Part shown: positions 47,601-59,800 of the stretch, piece by piece
Position numbering within the stretch: the first letter of the stretch is position 1
Layout: each line of letters begins with the position of its first letter
From: Bathymodiolus brooksi
Lineage: Eukaryota > Mollusca > Bivalvia > Mytilida > Modiolidae
DNA length: 64,000 bases
Reading direction: 5' to 3'
Assembly: GCA_963680875.1 (NCBI GenBank)
Contig: OY804577.1
Coordinates: 149,128,196 to 149,192,195, forward strand
Position numbers and translations under genes: made by a program
Notes under the pieces: model-generated
What the model saw: the letters and a program-made list of their open reading frames with translations, nothing else
Databases searched by the model: none
Told to the model about the DNA's origin: nothing

Positions 47601-48166
47601 GGGCACTGACTGCATATGGAGTTTAAATCAAACTACCATACGATCACGGCTACGACAGCCCCCACAGTTTGTAGGATATTAAATTATATACTCAATGTCA
47701 GCTTCCGTATATACCTATATATATCAATTCTAAATTTTGCATTAGTTACAGATAGAAGTTAATTATATATCCCGACGACACTTTTGGTAGAGGAAACCCC
47801 GGATAATCATCCTAGGTCTGTTTGTGTTCCTTTGGAATTTCAACCAAGCATGAAGAAGTAGATCTTCCGTCATTCTACTGGATTTCTAAATTACGAAACA
47901 TCTTTCTGGCTACTGGCTACTGGCTACTGGCTACTCAAGGCGTGGTGTGAATCAGAAGTGAAATCTGAAAAAGTTAACAATCAGGTAGAGTGCATACAGT
48001 AAAAGTTCCTCTCCTTCATCGTCGGTAACCCACAGCTTGCCACGATTCGATTACTCTCCACTCAACAACCCTAAGTCAACTGGCAGAGAAATCCTCATGT
48101 GATCGTTTCAGAACACTTTGTTAAGTCCGACGACTGTCTTTATAGCAAATCAAATCACAGCTTTTG
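47601..48166. other. unique DNA with a small 7-bp repeat
   Basis: No gene recognised. CTGGCTA is repeated about 4.3 times at 47906-47935. GTAGAGGAAACCCCGG near 47788 recalls the preceding interspersed repeat (GGTGGAGGAAACCG) and may be a decayed second copy. Confidence 0.45.
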
Positions 48167-48535
48167 AATGTATCTAAGAAGAATTTGAAGACATCAAAGG
48201 GGTAATTAGAATCCGCAAATCGACGAAGGACAGACAATACAATGGCCAAAAGAAAAAGGATACAAGGACAAACTACGATCTATACAAAACACTACACAGA
48301 AAACAATAGTGTCAGCCATCGTATTGCTCCAGTTACAAATCCAGTGATAAATCATGAATGAGGCAAAGCCCACGAAGTGCTTACGACAAGTGGAACATAT
48401 GTGTGGTCATTTGGTTTAGTGACTTCCTTGTTAGCAGCAACCTTCTATCAAGGAACTCCTGATAGGAATCACAAGCTCTGAAATATCAGATCAACTGAGA
48501 GATATATACTCCATATGCAGATGCTGCTGGAATGT
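48167..48535 (-). pseudogene. Penelope-like element fragment, RT C-terminus to 3' region, inverted
   Basis: On the minus strand the sequence reads IPAASAYGVYISQLI, a stop, then YFRACDSYQEFLDRRLLLTR and KSLNQ, followed by non-coding sequence with TTGGCCATTGTATTGTCTGT (complement 48230-48249) and a 3' segment (CGGATTCTAATTACCCCTTT). The plus-strand reading of the latter gives KDRQYNGQKKK. It aligns with the plus-strand fragment at 49340-49440 and with 52930-52990, so it is a second, inverted copy of the same element. It is not interrupted by minisatellites and so serves as the local reference for the expanded copy. In-frame stops show it is dead. Confidence 0.7.
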
Positions 48536-48610
48536 AATGTTGTCTGTCCTTCGATTTACGAATTCTGATTACCCCTTTGGTATCTACAAACTCTTCCTTC
48601 GACATATAAA
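48536..48610 (+). pseudogene. Penelope-like element 3' fragment, plus strand
   Basis: ATGTTGTCTGTCCTTCGATT and TTCTGATTACCCCTTTGGTA followed by ACAAACTCTTCCTT align with 52930-52990 and with the complement of 48167-48235. It abuts the inverted fragment almost directly at 48535, making a head-to-head junction of two fragments of one family. No coding capacity. Confidence 0.65.
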
Positions 48611-49079
48611 AGGAAAGTTCACAATGGGAAAATGAAATCATCTTTCTTTGTCGTAGCGTTTCGTTCCTAACCGTCCCTTACTATCAATATAGCTTATTAC
48701 CTCAAATCAGGAGGTTAACAATATCAACGAGGATTTTAACTGGTGACTTTTTTCAATGCAACGAGGATTGCTCTGCTAGTTGACCCACGGATGATCAGCT
48801 GTGGGTTAGCGACGATGTCTCTCCTTATGCAATAGCATTAAAACATTTGACTCACCTACAATTTACAGAGCAATTCCCCACTCAAAACTAAAAGACATAT
48901 TCAAAGAATAAGTTCCATTGTGTTTCATTAAAACAGTTTCATTGAAACGAGAATGGCTAACGTAGATAAAAACACTATAATTGTACCCAAATGTTCCCTA
49001 AATCTCATATCCACAAAATGCTCGAGTATTGATTGAAAATATATATAAATTTTCTTTGCATAATTGCTATATTTGATGA
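48611..49079. other. unique DNA between element fragments
   Basis: No gene recognised. It may hold unrecognised, strongly diverged parts of the Penelope-like element (5' RT region), since a clear RT frame begins immediately after it, but I could not align it. Confidence 0.4.
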
Positions 49080-49440
49080 ACATGGTTTTAGACAGTCGGC
49101 ATTCCTAGGGGTGTAAACTGTGTTCCTCTTCTCGGCGACCTGTTCCTTTATTCGTATGAGGCAGACGTTATACAGGTGATTCTCGATAAAAACGAAAAGA
49201 AGCTACCCGGATCCTTTAATTTTACGTTCCGCTATATAGATGATGTCTTTCCACTAAATAACTAGAAATTGACAGTGAGGGGCAGTTAGAACGAAACTTT
49301 CAATTTTCTCATTGTGAGCTTACCATTTATATGGATTAATATTCCAACAGCAACTGACTATGAAGTTGATGCGGTTTTCCAGAGCTTGTGATTCTTACCA
49401 TGATTTTCTTAATAGAGAACTTCTACTAACAGGAATGACT
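49080..49440 (+). pseudogene. Penelope-like reverse transcriptase fragment (broken)
   Basis: The readable frame starts near FRQS and continues VGIPRGVNCVPLLGDLFLYS, YEADVIQVILDKNEKKLPGS and FNFTFRYIDDVFPLNN, with the catalytic YIDD at 49233-49244, then a TAG. After frame changes the same protein continues as EIDSEGQLERNF, FNFLIVSLPFIWINIPTATD and, in another frame, SRACDSYHDFLNRELLLTG, which runs straight into the 26-bp array. A short deletion near 49360 relative to the inverted copy removes the YISQLI region. RT of this class copies element RNA using a target DNA end. The fragment lacks the N-terminal RT blocks and is inactive. Confidence 0.72.
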
Positions 49441-52062
49441 CACCCTTTCTACTAACAGGAATGACTCACCCTTTCTACTAACAGGAATGACTCACCCTTT
49501 CTACTAACAAGAATGACTCACCCTTTCTACTAACAGGAATGACTCACCCTTTCTACTAACAGGAATGACTCACCCTTTCTACTAACAGGAATGACTCACC
49601 CTTTCTACTAAAAGGATTGACTCACCCTTTCTACTAACAAGAATGACTCACCTTTTCTACTAACAGGAACGACTCACCCTTTCTACTAACAGGAATGACT
49701 CACCCTTTCTACTAACAGGAATGACTCACCCTTTATACTAACAGGAATGACTCACCCTATCTACTAACAGGATTGACTCACCCTTTCTACTAACAGGAAT
49801 GACTCACCCTTTCTACTAACAGGAATGACTCACCCTTTCTACTAACAGGAATGACTCACCTTTTGTACAAACAGGATTGACTCACCCTATCTACTAACAG
49901 GAACGACTCACCCTTTCTACTAACAGGAATGACTCACCCTTTCTACTAACAGGAATGACTCACCTTTCTACTAACAGGAATGACTCACCCTTTCTACTAA
50001 CAGGAATGACTCACCCTTTCTACTAACAGGAACGACTCACCCTTTCTACTAACAGGAATGACTCACCCTTTCTACTAACAGGAATGACTCACCCTTTCTA
50101 CTAACAGGAATGACTCACCCTTTCTACTAACAGGAATGACTCACCCTTTCTACTAACAGGAATGACTCACCCTTTCTACTAACAGGAATGACTCACCCTT
50201 TCTACTAACAGGATTGACTCACCCTTTCTACTAACAGGAATGACTCACCCTTTCTACTAAAAGGATTGACTCACCCTTTCTACTAACAAGAATGACTCAC
50301 CTTTTCTACTAACAGGAACGACTCACCCTTTCTACTAACAGGAATGACTCACCCTTTCTACTAACAGGAATGACTCACCCTTTATACTAACAGGAATGAC
50401 TCACCCTTTCTACTAACAGGATTGACTCACCCTTTCTACTAACAGGAATGACTCACCCTTTCTACTAACAGGAATGACTCACCCTTTCTACTAACAGGAA
50501 TGACTCACCTTTTGTACAAACAGGATTGACTCACCCTATCTACTAACAGGAACAACTCACCCTTTCTACTAACAGGAATGACTCACCCTTTCTACTAACA
50601 GGAATGACTCACCCTTTCTACTAACAGGAATGACTCACCCTTTCTACTAACAGGAATGACTCACCCTTTCTACTAACAGGAACGACTCACCCTTTCTACT
50701 AACAGGAATGACTCACCCTTTCTACTAACAGGATTGACTCACCCTTTCTACTAACAGGAATGACTCACCCTTTCTACTAACAGGAATAACTCACCCTTTC
50801 TACTAACAGGAACGACTCACCCTTTCTACTAACAGGAATGACTCACCCTTTCTACTAACAGGATGGACTCACCCTTTCTACTTACAGGAACGACTCACCC
50901 TTTCTACTAACAGGAATGACTCACCCTTTCTACTAACAGGAATGACTCACCCTTTCTACTAACAGGAATGACTCACCCTTTCTACTAACAGGAATGACTC
51001 ACCCTTTCTACTAACAGGAACGACTCACCCTTTCTACTAACAGGAATGACTCACCCTTTTTACTAACAGGAATGACTCACCCTTTGTACAAACAGGAATG
51101 ACTCACCCTTTCTACTTACAGGAACGACTCACCCTTTCTACTAACAGGAATGACTCACCCTTTCTACTAACAGGAATGACTCACCCTTTCTACTAACAGG
51201 AATGACTCACCCTTTCTACTAACAGGAATGACTCACCCTTTCTACTAACAGGAACGACTCACCCTTTCTACTAACAGGAATGACTCACCCTTTTTACTAA
51301 CAGGAATGACTCACCCTTTGTACAAACAGGATTGACTCACCCTTTCTACTAACAGGATTGACTCACCCTTTCTACTAGCAGGAATGACTCACCCTTTCTA
51401 CTAACAGGAATGACTCACCCTTTCTACTAACAGGAATGACTCACCCTTTCTACTAACAGGATTGACTCACCCTTTCTACTAACAGGCATGACTCACCCTT
51501 TCTACTAACAGGAATGACTCACCCTTTCTACTAACAGGAATGACTCACCCTTTCTACTAACAGGAACGACTCACCCTTTCTACTAACAGGAATGACTCAC
51601 CCTTTTTACTAACAGGAATGACTCACCCTTTGTACAAACAGGATTGACTCACCCTTTCTACTAACAGGATTGACTCACCCTTTCTACTAGCAGGAATGAC
51701 TCACCCTTTCTACTAACAGGAATGACTCACCCTTTCTACTAACAGGAATGACTCACCCTTTATACTAACAGGATTGACTCACCCTTTCTACTAACAGGCA
51801 TGACTCACCCTTTCTACTAACAGGAATGACTCACCCTTTCTACTAACAGGAATGACTCACCCTTTCTACTAACAGGAATGACTCACCCTTTCTACTAACA
51901 GGAACGACTCACCCTTTCTACTAACAGGAATGACTCACCCTTTCTACTAACAGGAATGACTCACCCTTTGTACAAACAGGATTGACTCACCCTTACTACT
52001 AACAGGATTGACTCACCCTTTCTACTAACAGGATTGACTCACCCTTTCTACTAACAGGAATG
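49431..52062. repeat. 26-bp minisatellite, about 101 copies, seeded in RT coding sequence
   Basis: The unit contains TTCTACTAACAGGAATGACT and CACCCT; copies restart every 26 bp (CACC at 49441, 49467). The first unit is continuous with the RT frame ...NRELLLTG. Variants include GGAACGACT, GGATTGACT, TTGTACAAACAGG and TAGCAGG. Larger duplications are visible: TTTTGTACAAACAGGATTG at 49861 and 50510 (about 25 units apart), and CCTTTGTACAAACAGG near 51315 and 51627 (312 bp, 12 units). Confidence 0.96.
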
Positions 52063-52944
52063 TGGTGTCTGTTCTTCTTCACTTGGCCTATGTGTTGTTT
52101 GTCCTTTGTTACCTTACATATGTGGTGTCTGTCCTTCTTCACTTGGCCTATGTGTTGTCTGTCCTTCTACACTTGGCCTATGTGTTTTCTGTCCTTATTT
52201 ACTTGGCCTATGTGTTTTTGTCCTTTTTTACTTGGCATATGTGTTGTCTGTCCTTCTTCACTTGACCTATGTGTTGTTTGTCCTTCATTTAGCCTGTGTG
52301 TTTTCTGTCCTTTTTTACTTGGCCTATGTGTTGTCTGTCCTTCTTCACTTGACATATGTTTTGTTTGTCCTTCTTCACTTGGCCTATGTGTTTTCTGTCC
52401 TTCTTCACTTGGCCTATGTGTTTTCTGTCCTTGTTTACTTGACCTATGTGTTGTATGTCCATTTTTACTTGGCCTATGTGTTGTGTGTCCTTCTTCACTT
52501 GGCCTATGTGTTGTTTGTCCTTCTTCACTTGGCCTATGTGTTTTCTGTCTTTTTTACTTGGCATAAGTGTTGTCTGTCTTTCTTCACTTGACCTATGTGT
52601 TGTCTTTCCTTCTTCACTTGGCCTATGTGTTGTTTGTTCTTCTTCACTTGGTCTATGTGTTGTTTGTCCTTCTAGTCTTGACCTATGTGTTGTCTGTCCT
52701 TCTTGACTTGACCTATGTGTTGTCTGTCCTTCTTCATTTGGCCTATGTGTTGTCTGTCCTTCTTCACTTGGTCTATGTGTTGTTTGTCCTTCTTCATTTG
52801 GCCTATGTGTTGTTTGTCCTTCTTCACTTGACCTATGTGTTGTCTGTCCTTCTTCACTTGACCTATGTGTTGTCTGTCCTTCTTCACTTGACCTATGTGT
52901 TGTGTGTCCTTCTTCACTTGGCCTATGTGTTGTCTGTCTTTCTT
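52063..52944. repeat. 30-bp minisatellite, about 29 copies, derived from element 3' region
   Basis: The unit contains TTGGCCTATGTGTTGTCTGT and CCTTCTTCAC. It follows the 26-bp array with no unique spacer. Because 30 bp is 10 codons, several frames stay open on both strands; the minus-strand translation repeats VKKDRQHIGQ. That decapeptide resembles KDRQYNGQKK encoded at 48226-48255 in the unexpanded copy, showing the source of the repeat. The last unit passes into TTAGAATGACGGCTTCTGAT, the element's 3' sequence. Confidence 0.95.
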
Positions 52945-53235
52945 AGAATGACGGCTTCTGATTACTCATTTGGTATCTTCAAACTTTTCTTGTATTGTAT
53001 TTTATGTTTTTTTACCTTGACCTTACTCATGTCGACTCTTTGATGGACAGATTCACATACTTAGCTTGTATCAGTTTTATTTCACCAAATCTTCTGAAAT
53101 GGTGGATTAATGTCCTACCCTGTTAGTTATGATTGAATACCCGTCGATCTGAAACGGTGGTATAACACCCCAGTTGTATTTGTTATAATTGAATGCCCCT
53201 CATTAATTAATGGTTTAACAGGAATGATTGAAGTC
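52945..53235 (+). pseudogene. Penelope-like element 3' region
   Basis: Non-coding 3' part of the element: GACGGCTTCTGATTACTCAT, TTGGTATCTTCAAACTTTTC and TTTGATGGACAGATTCACAT, then GATTGAATACCCGTCGATCT and TTGAATGCCCCTCATTAATT. The first 60 bases align with the two fragments at 48167-48610. The remaining 230 bases match my memory of a sequence common in bivalve transcripts that carry this element. The 3' boundary is approximate. Confidence 0.55.
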
Positions 53236-53844
53236 CATTACTTTTAAGTAGTTTGTGTTTTTGTTACAATTGAGTATCCTATGAATTGACTTATCTATAA
53301 TTAAATAGTTTTGTTAATCACAATAGAACAACGATATATTACTGTTAACATTTATGACTGTGTCATCGAATTTATACCTTAAATAGATGTTGAATTACGA
53401 AATATGTGTGATATTTATCAATTTCAAAAGAATCAGGAAAGAAGGTAAAAATCTATTAGGATGACTACAGGAAATACATTAGTATACAAGTATAATGCTA
53501 GTTTTTATTATTATTTTGAATACTTCACCTTGTAACTTCAGCTGGCGCCTTTAAATCATTAAAATTATGAACCAAAAAGTTATCTTAAATTTTGATAAAT
53601 GTAATAATTATTCAATAACATGATAATTTTAGTAAGAATAAGAAATAGATCATTGCGAACACGAGATACATGACCCTGGGAACATATTAACCTACATACC
53701 TTTATATAAGATTTATCTATCTATCTATCATACCTTGACCTTTCAGCTGCTACCATCTATAACACGGTGGTAATTATCATGGAGGCTTATCTAGCGTGTT
53801 GATCAAGAGATAAAACACCATCTTATGTTCTGTTTGTTTTTTCC
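53236..53844. other. unique AT-rich DNA with a small (TATC)4
   Basis: No gene recognised. TATC is repeated four times at 53714-53729. The next array begins abruptly after TTTTTTCCATTGTC. Confidence 0.55.
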
Positions 53845-56800
53845 ATTGTCGTTGTTTCGCCTGGACTGATTGTTGTTTCATCGTGGTTGTTCTACCTGTA
53901 ATGATTGTTGTTTCTTCGTTGTTGTTCTGCCTGTACTGTTTGTTGTTCTATCTCTGTTGCTCTGCCTGTACTGTTTGTTGTTGTACCTCTGTTGTTCTGC
54001 CTGTACTTTTTGTTGTTTCTTCGCTGTTGTTCTGCCTGTGCTGATTGTTGTTTCTTCGCTGTTGTTCTGCCTGTACTGATTGTTGTTTCTTCGTTGTCGT
54101 TCTGCCTGGACTGATTGTTGTTTCTTCGTTGTTGTTCTGCCTGTACTGATTGGTATTTCTTCGTTGTTGTTCTGCCTGTACTGACTGTTGTTTCCTCGCT
54201 GTTGCTCTGCCTGTACTGATTGTTGTTTCTTCGTTGTTGTTCTGCTTGTACTGTATTGTTGTTCTGTTTGTTGTTGTACCTCTGTTGTTCTGCCTGTACC
54301 TTTGGTTGTTTCTTCGCTGTCATTCTATATGTACTGTTTGCTGTTATATCGTTGTTGTTCTACCTGTATTGTTTGCTGTTGTATCTCTGTTGTTCTACCT
54401 GTACTGTTTGTTGTTTATCATTGTTGTTCTGCCTGTACTGTTTGTTGTTGTATCTCTGTTGTTCTACCTGTACTGTTTGTTGTTTATCATTGTTGTTCTG
54501 CCTGTACTGTTTGTTGTTGTATCTCTGTTGTTCTACCTGTACTGTTTGTTGTTCATTATTGTTGTTCTGCCTGTTCTGTTTGTTGTTGTATCTCTGTTGT
54601 TCTATCTGTACTGTTTGTTGTTGTATCTCTGTTGTTCTACCTGTACTGTTTGTTGTTTATCATTGTTGTTCTTCCTGTACTGTCTGTTGTTGTATCTATG
54701 TTGTTCTACCTGTACTGTTTGTTGTTGTATCTCTATTGTTCTACCTGTACTGTTTGTTGTTTATCATTGTTGTTCTTCCTGTACTGTCTGTTGTTGTATC
54801 TATGTTGTTCTATCTGTACTGTTTGTTGTTTATCATTGTTGTTCTTCCTGTACTGTTTGTTGTTGTATCTCTGTTGTTCTATCTGTATTGTTTGCTGTTG
54901 TATCTTTGTTGTTCTACCTGTACTGTTTGTTGTTTATCATTGTTGTTCTGCCTGTACTGTTTGCTGTTGTATCTCTGTTGTCATACCTGTACTGTTTGTT
55001 GTTGTATCTCTGTTGTTCTATCTGTATTGTTTGCTGTTGTATCTTTGTTGTTCTACCTGTACTGTTTATAGTTTATCATCGTTGTTCTACCTGTTCTGTT
55101 TGTTGTCGTCTCTCTGTTGTTCTACCTGTACTGTTTGTTGTTGTACCTATGTTGTTCTTCCTGTACTGTTTGTTGTTTCATCGTTGTTGTTCTACCTGTA
55201 CTCTTTGTTGTTGTATCTGTTGTTCTACCTGTACTGTTTGTTGTTGTATCTATGTTGTTCTTCCTGTACTGTTTGTTGTTTCATCGTTGTTGTTCTACCT
55301 GTATTCTTTGTTGTTGTATCTGTTGTTCTACCTGTATTGTTTGTTGTTTTATCTCTGTTGTTCTACATGTACTCTTTGCTGTTGTATCTCTGTTGTTCTA
55401 CCTGTACTGTTTGTTGTTGTATAAATGTTGTTCTTCCTGTACTGTTTGATGTTTCATCGTTGTTGTTCTACCTGTACTGTTTGTTGTTGGATCTCTGTTG
55501 TTCTACCTGTACTGTTTGTTGTTGTATCGCTGTTCTTCTTCCTGTACTGTTTGATGTTTCATCGTTGTTGTTCTACCTGTACTGTTTGTTGTTGTATCTG
55601 TTGTACTACCTGTACTGTTTGTTGTTGTTTCTCCGTTGTTCTACCTGTACTGTTTGTTGTGGTATCTATGTTGTTCTTCCTTTATTGTTTGTTGTTTCAT
55701 CGTTGTTGTTCTACCTGTACTTTTTGATGTTGTATCTGTTCTACCTGTACTGTTTGTTGTTGTATCTGTTGTACTACCTGTACTGTTTGTTGTTGTTTCT
55801 CTGTTGTTCTACCTGTACTGTTTGTTGTTGTATCTATGTTGTTCTTCCTGTACTGTTTGTTGTTTCATCGTTGTTTTTCTACCTGCACTGTTTGTTGTCG
55901 TATCTGTTGTTCTACCTCTACTGTTTGTTGTTGTATTTCTGTTGTTCTACCTGTACTGTTTGTTGTTTATCATTGTTGTTCTGCCTGTACTGTTTGTTGT
56001 TGTATCTCTGTTGTTCTACTTGTACTGTTTGTTGTTCATTATTGCTGTTCTGCCTGTTCTGTTTGTTGTTGTATCTCTGTTGTTCTATCTGTACTGTTTG
56101 TTGTTGTATCTCTGTTGTTCTACCTGTACTGTTTGTTGTTCCTCATTATTTTTCTGCCTGTACTGTTTGTTGTTGTATCTATGTTGCCATACCTGTACTG
56201 TTTGTTGTTGTAACTCTGTTGTTCTATCTGTATTGTTTGCTGTTGTATCTTTGTTGTTCTATCTGTACTGTTTGTTGTTTATCATTGTTGTTCTGCCTGT
56301 ACTGTTTGCTGTTGTATCTCTGTTGTCATACCTGTACTGTTTGTTGTTGTAACTCTGTTGTTCTATCTGTATTGTTTGCTGTTGTATCTTTGTTGTTCTA
56401 CCTGTACTGTTTATTGTTTATCATCGTTGTTCTACCTGTTCTGTTTGTTGTCGTCTCTCTGTTGTTCTACCCGTACTGTTTGCTGTTGTACCTATATTGT
56501 TCTGCCTGTACTTTTTTTTGTTTCTTCGCTGTTGTTCTGCCTGTACTGATTGTTGTTTCTTCGCTGTTGTTCTGCCTGTACTGATTGTTGTTTCTTCGTT
56601 GTCGTTCTGCCTGGACTGATTGTTGTTTCTTCGTTGTTGTTCTGCCTGTACTGATTGGTGTTTCTTCGTTGTTGTTCTGCCTGTACTGACTGTTGTTTCC
56701 TCGCTGTTGCTCTGCCTGTTCTGATTGTTGTTTTTTCGTTGTTGTTCTGCTTGTACTGTATTGTTGTTCTGTTTGTTGTTGTACCTCTGTTGTTCTGCCT

Positions 56801-59800
56801 GTACCTTTGGTTGTTTCTTCGCTGTCATTCTATATGTACTGTTTGCTGTTATATCGTTGTTGTTCTACCTGTATTGTTTGCTGTTGTATCTCTGTTGTTC
56901 TACCTGTACTGTTTGTTGTTCATTATTGTTGTTCTGCCTGTTCTGTTTGTTGTTGTATCTCTGTTGTTCTATCTGTACCGTTTGTTGTTGTATCTCTGTT
57001 GTTCTACCTGTACTGTTTGTTGTTGTATCTCTATTGTTCTACCTGTACTGTTTGTTGTTTATCATTGTTGTTCTTCCTGTACTGTCTGTTGTTGTATCTA
57101 TGTTGTTCTACCTGTACTGTTTGTTGTTGTATCTCTATTGTTCTACCTGTACTGTTTGTTGTTTATCATTGTTGTTCTTCCTGTACTGTCTGTTGTTGTA
57201 TCTATGTTGTTCTATCTGTACTGTTTGTTGTTTATCATTGTTGTTCTTCCTGTACTGTTTGTTGTTGTATCTCTGTTGTTCTATCTGTATTGTTTGCTGT
57301 TGTATCTTTGTTGTTCTACCTGTACTGTTTGTTGTTTATCATTGTTGTTCTGCCTGTACTGTTTGCTGTTGTATCTCTGTTGTCATACCTGTACTGTTTG
57401 TTGTTGTATCTCTGTTGTTCTATCTGTATTGTTTGCTGTTGTATCTTTGTTGTTCTACCTGTACTGTTTATTGTTTATCATCGTTGTTCTACCTGTTCTG
57501 TTTGTTGTCGTCTCTCTGTTGTTCTACCTGTACTGTTTGTTGTTGTACCTATGTTGTTCTTCCTGTACTGTTTGTTGTTTCATCGTTGTTGTTCTACCTG
57601 TACTCTTTGTTGTTGTATCTGTTGTTCTACCTGTACTGTTTGTTGTTGTATCTATGTTGTTCTTCCTGTACTGTTTGTTGTTTCATCGTTGTTGTTCTAC
57701 CTGTATTCTTTGTTGTTGTATCTGTTGTTCTACCTGTATTGTTTGTTGTTTTATCTCTGTTGTTCTACATGTACTGTTTGTTTTTTCATCGTTGTTCTAC
57801 CTGTACTGTTTGTTGTTGTATCTGTTGTACTACCTGTACTGTTTGTTGTTGTTTCTCTGCTGTTCTACCTGTACTGTTTGTTGTTGTATCTATGTTGTTC
57901 TTCCTTTATTGTTTGTTGTTTCATCGTTGTTGTTCTACCTGTATTTTTGATGTTGTATCTGTTCTACCTGTACTGTTTGTTGTTGTATCTGTTGTACTAC
58001 CTGTACTGTTTGTTGTTTTTTCTCTGTTGTTCTACCTGTACTGTTTGTTGTTGTATCTATGTTGTTCTTCCTGTACTGTTTGTTGTTTCATCGTTGTTTT
58101 TCTACCTGCAATGTTTGTTGTCGTATCTGTTGTTCTACCTCTACTGTTTGTTGTTGTGTCTATGTTGTTCTTCCTGTACTGATTGTTGTTTCATCGGTGT
58201 TGTTCTACCTGTACTTTTTGTTGTTGTATCTGTTGTTCTACCTGTACTGTTTATTGTTGTATCTCTGTTGTTCTACCTGTGCTGTTTGTTGTTTATCATC
58301 GTTGTTCTTCCTGTACTGTTTGTTGCTTCATCATTGTTGTTCTGCCTGTACTGTTTGTTGTTGTATCTCTGTTGTTCTAGCTTTACTGTTTGTTGTCGTA
58401 TCTATGTTGTTCTACCTGTACTGTTTGTTGTTCATCATTGTTGTTCTTCCTGTACTGTTTGTTGTTTCATCGTTGTTGTTCTACCTGTACTGTTTGTTGT
58501 TGTATCTCTGTTGTTCTAACTATACTGTTTGTTGTTACATCTCTGTTGTTCTACCCCTACTGTTTGTTGTTCATTACTATTGTTCTATCTGTACTGTTTG
58601 TTGTTGTATCTTTGTTGTTCTACCTGTATTTTTGTTGGTTATCATTGTTGTTTTACCTGTACTGTTTGTTGTTACATCTCTGTTGTTCTACCTGTACTGT
58701 TTGTTGTTCATTACTATTGTTCTACCTGTTCTGTTTGTTGTTGCATCTTTGTTGTTCTACCTGTACTTTTTGTTGGTTATCATTGTTGTTCTGCATGTAC
58801 TGTTTGTTGTTGTATCTCTGTTGTTCTACCTGTACTGTTTGTTGTTTATCATTGTTGTTCTGCCTGTACTGTTTGTTGTTGTATCTCTGTTGTTCTACCT
58901 GTACTGTTTGTTGTTTATCATTGTTGTTCTGCCTGTACTGTTTGTTGTTGTATCTCTGTTGTTCTACCTGTACTGTTTGTTGTTCATTATTGTTGTTCTG
59001 CCTGTTCTGTTTGTTGTTGTATCTCTGTTGTTCTATCTGTACTGTTTGTTGTTGTATCTCTGTTGTTCTACCTGTACTGTTTGTTGTTTATCATTGTTGT
59101 TCTTCCTGTACTGTCTGTTGTTGTATCTATGTTGTTCTACCTGTACTGTTTGTTGTTGTATCTCTATTGTTCTACCTGTACTGTTTGTTGTTTATCATTG
59201 TTGTTCTTCCTGTACTGTCTGTTGTTGTATCTATGTTGTTCTATCTGTACTGTTTGTTGTTTATCATTGTTGTTCTTCCTGTACTGTTTGTTGTTGTATC
59301 TCTGTTGTTCTATCTGTATTGTTTGCTGTTGTATCTTTGTTGTTCTACCTGTACTGTTTGTTGTTTATCATTGTTGTTCTGCCTGTACTGTTTGCTGTTG
59401 TATCTCTGTTGTCATACCTGTACTGTTTGTTGTTGTATCTCTGTTGTTCTATCTGTATTGTTTGCTGTTGTATCTTTGTTGTTCTACCTGTACTGTTTAT
59501 AGTTTATCATCGTTGTTCTACCTGTTCTGTTTGTTGTCGTCTCTCTGTTGTTCTACCTGTACTGTTTGTTGTTGTACCTATGTTGTTCTTCCTGTACTGT
59601 TTGTTGTTTCATCGTTGTTGTTCTACCTGTACTCTTTGTTGTTGTATCTGTTGTTCTACCTGTACTGTTTGTTGTTGTATCTATGTTGTTCTTCCTGTAC
59701 TGTTTGTTGTTTCATCGTTGTTGTTCTACCTGTATTCTTTGTTGTTGTATCTGTTGTTCTACCTGTATTGTTTGTTGTTTTATCTCTGTTGTTCTACATG

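Larger units (their letters stand above)
49080..53235 (+). mobile_element. Penelope-like retroelement expanded by two internal minisatellites
   Basis: In order: RT fragment (49080-49440), 26-bp array (49431-52062), 30-bp array (52063-52944), then the element's 3' region (52930-53235). The flanks continue the same element when compared with the inverted copy at 48167-48535, where the two points lie about 175 bp apart. Only about 0.65 kb of this 4.2 kb is element sequence outside the arrays. Assignment to the Penelope-like group rests on the RYIDD motif and on remembered RT sequence; a GIY-YIG domain was not seen. Confidence 0.65.

Noticed and set aside
52060..53043. Open frames on both strands over the 30-bp array
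   Set aside because: 30 bp is 10 codons; the frames are repeat-driven. The minus-strand VKKDRQHIGQ pattern is useful only as a trace of the transposon source.
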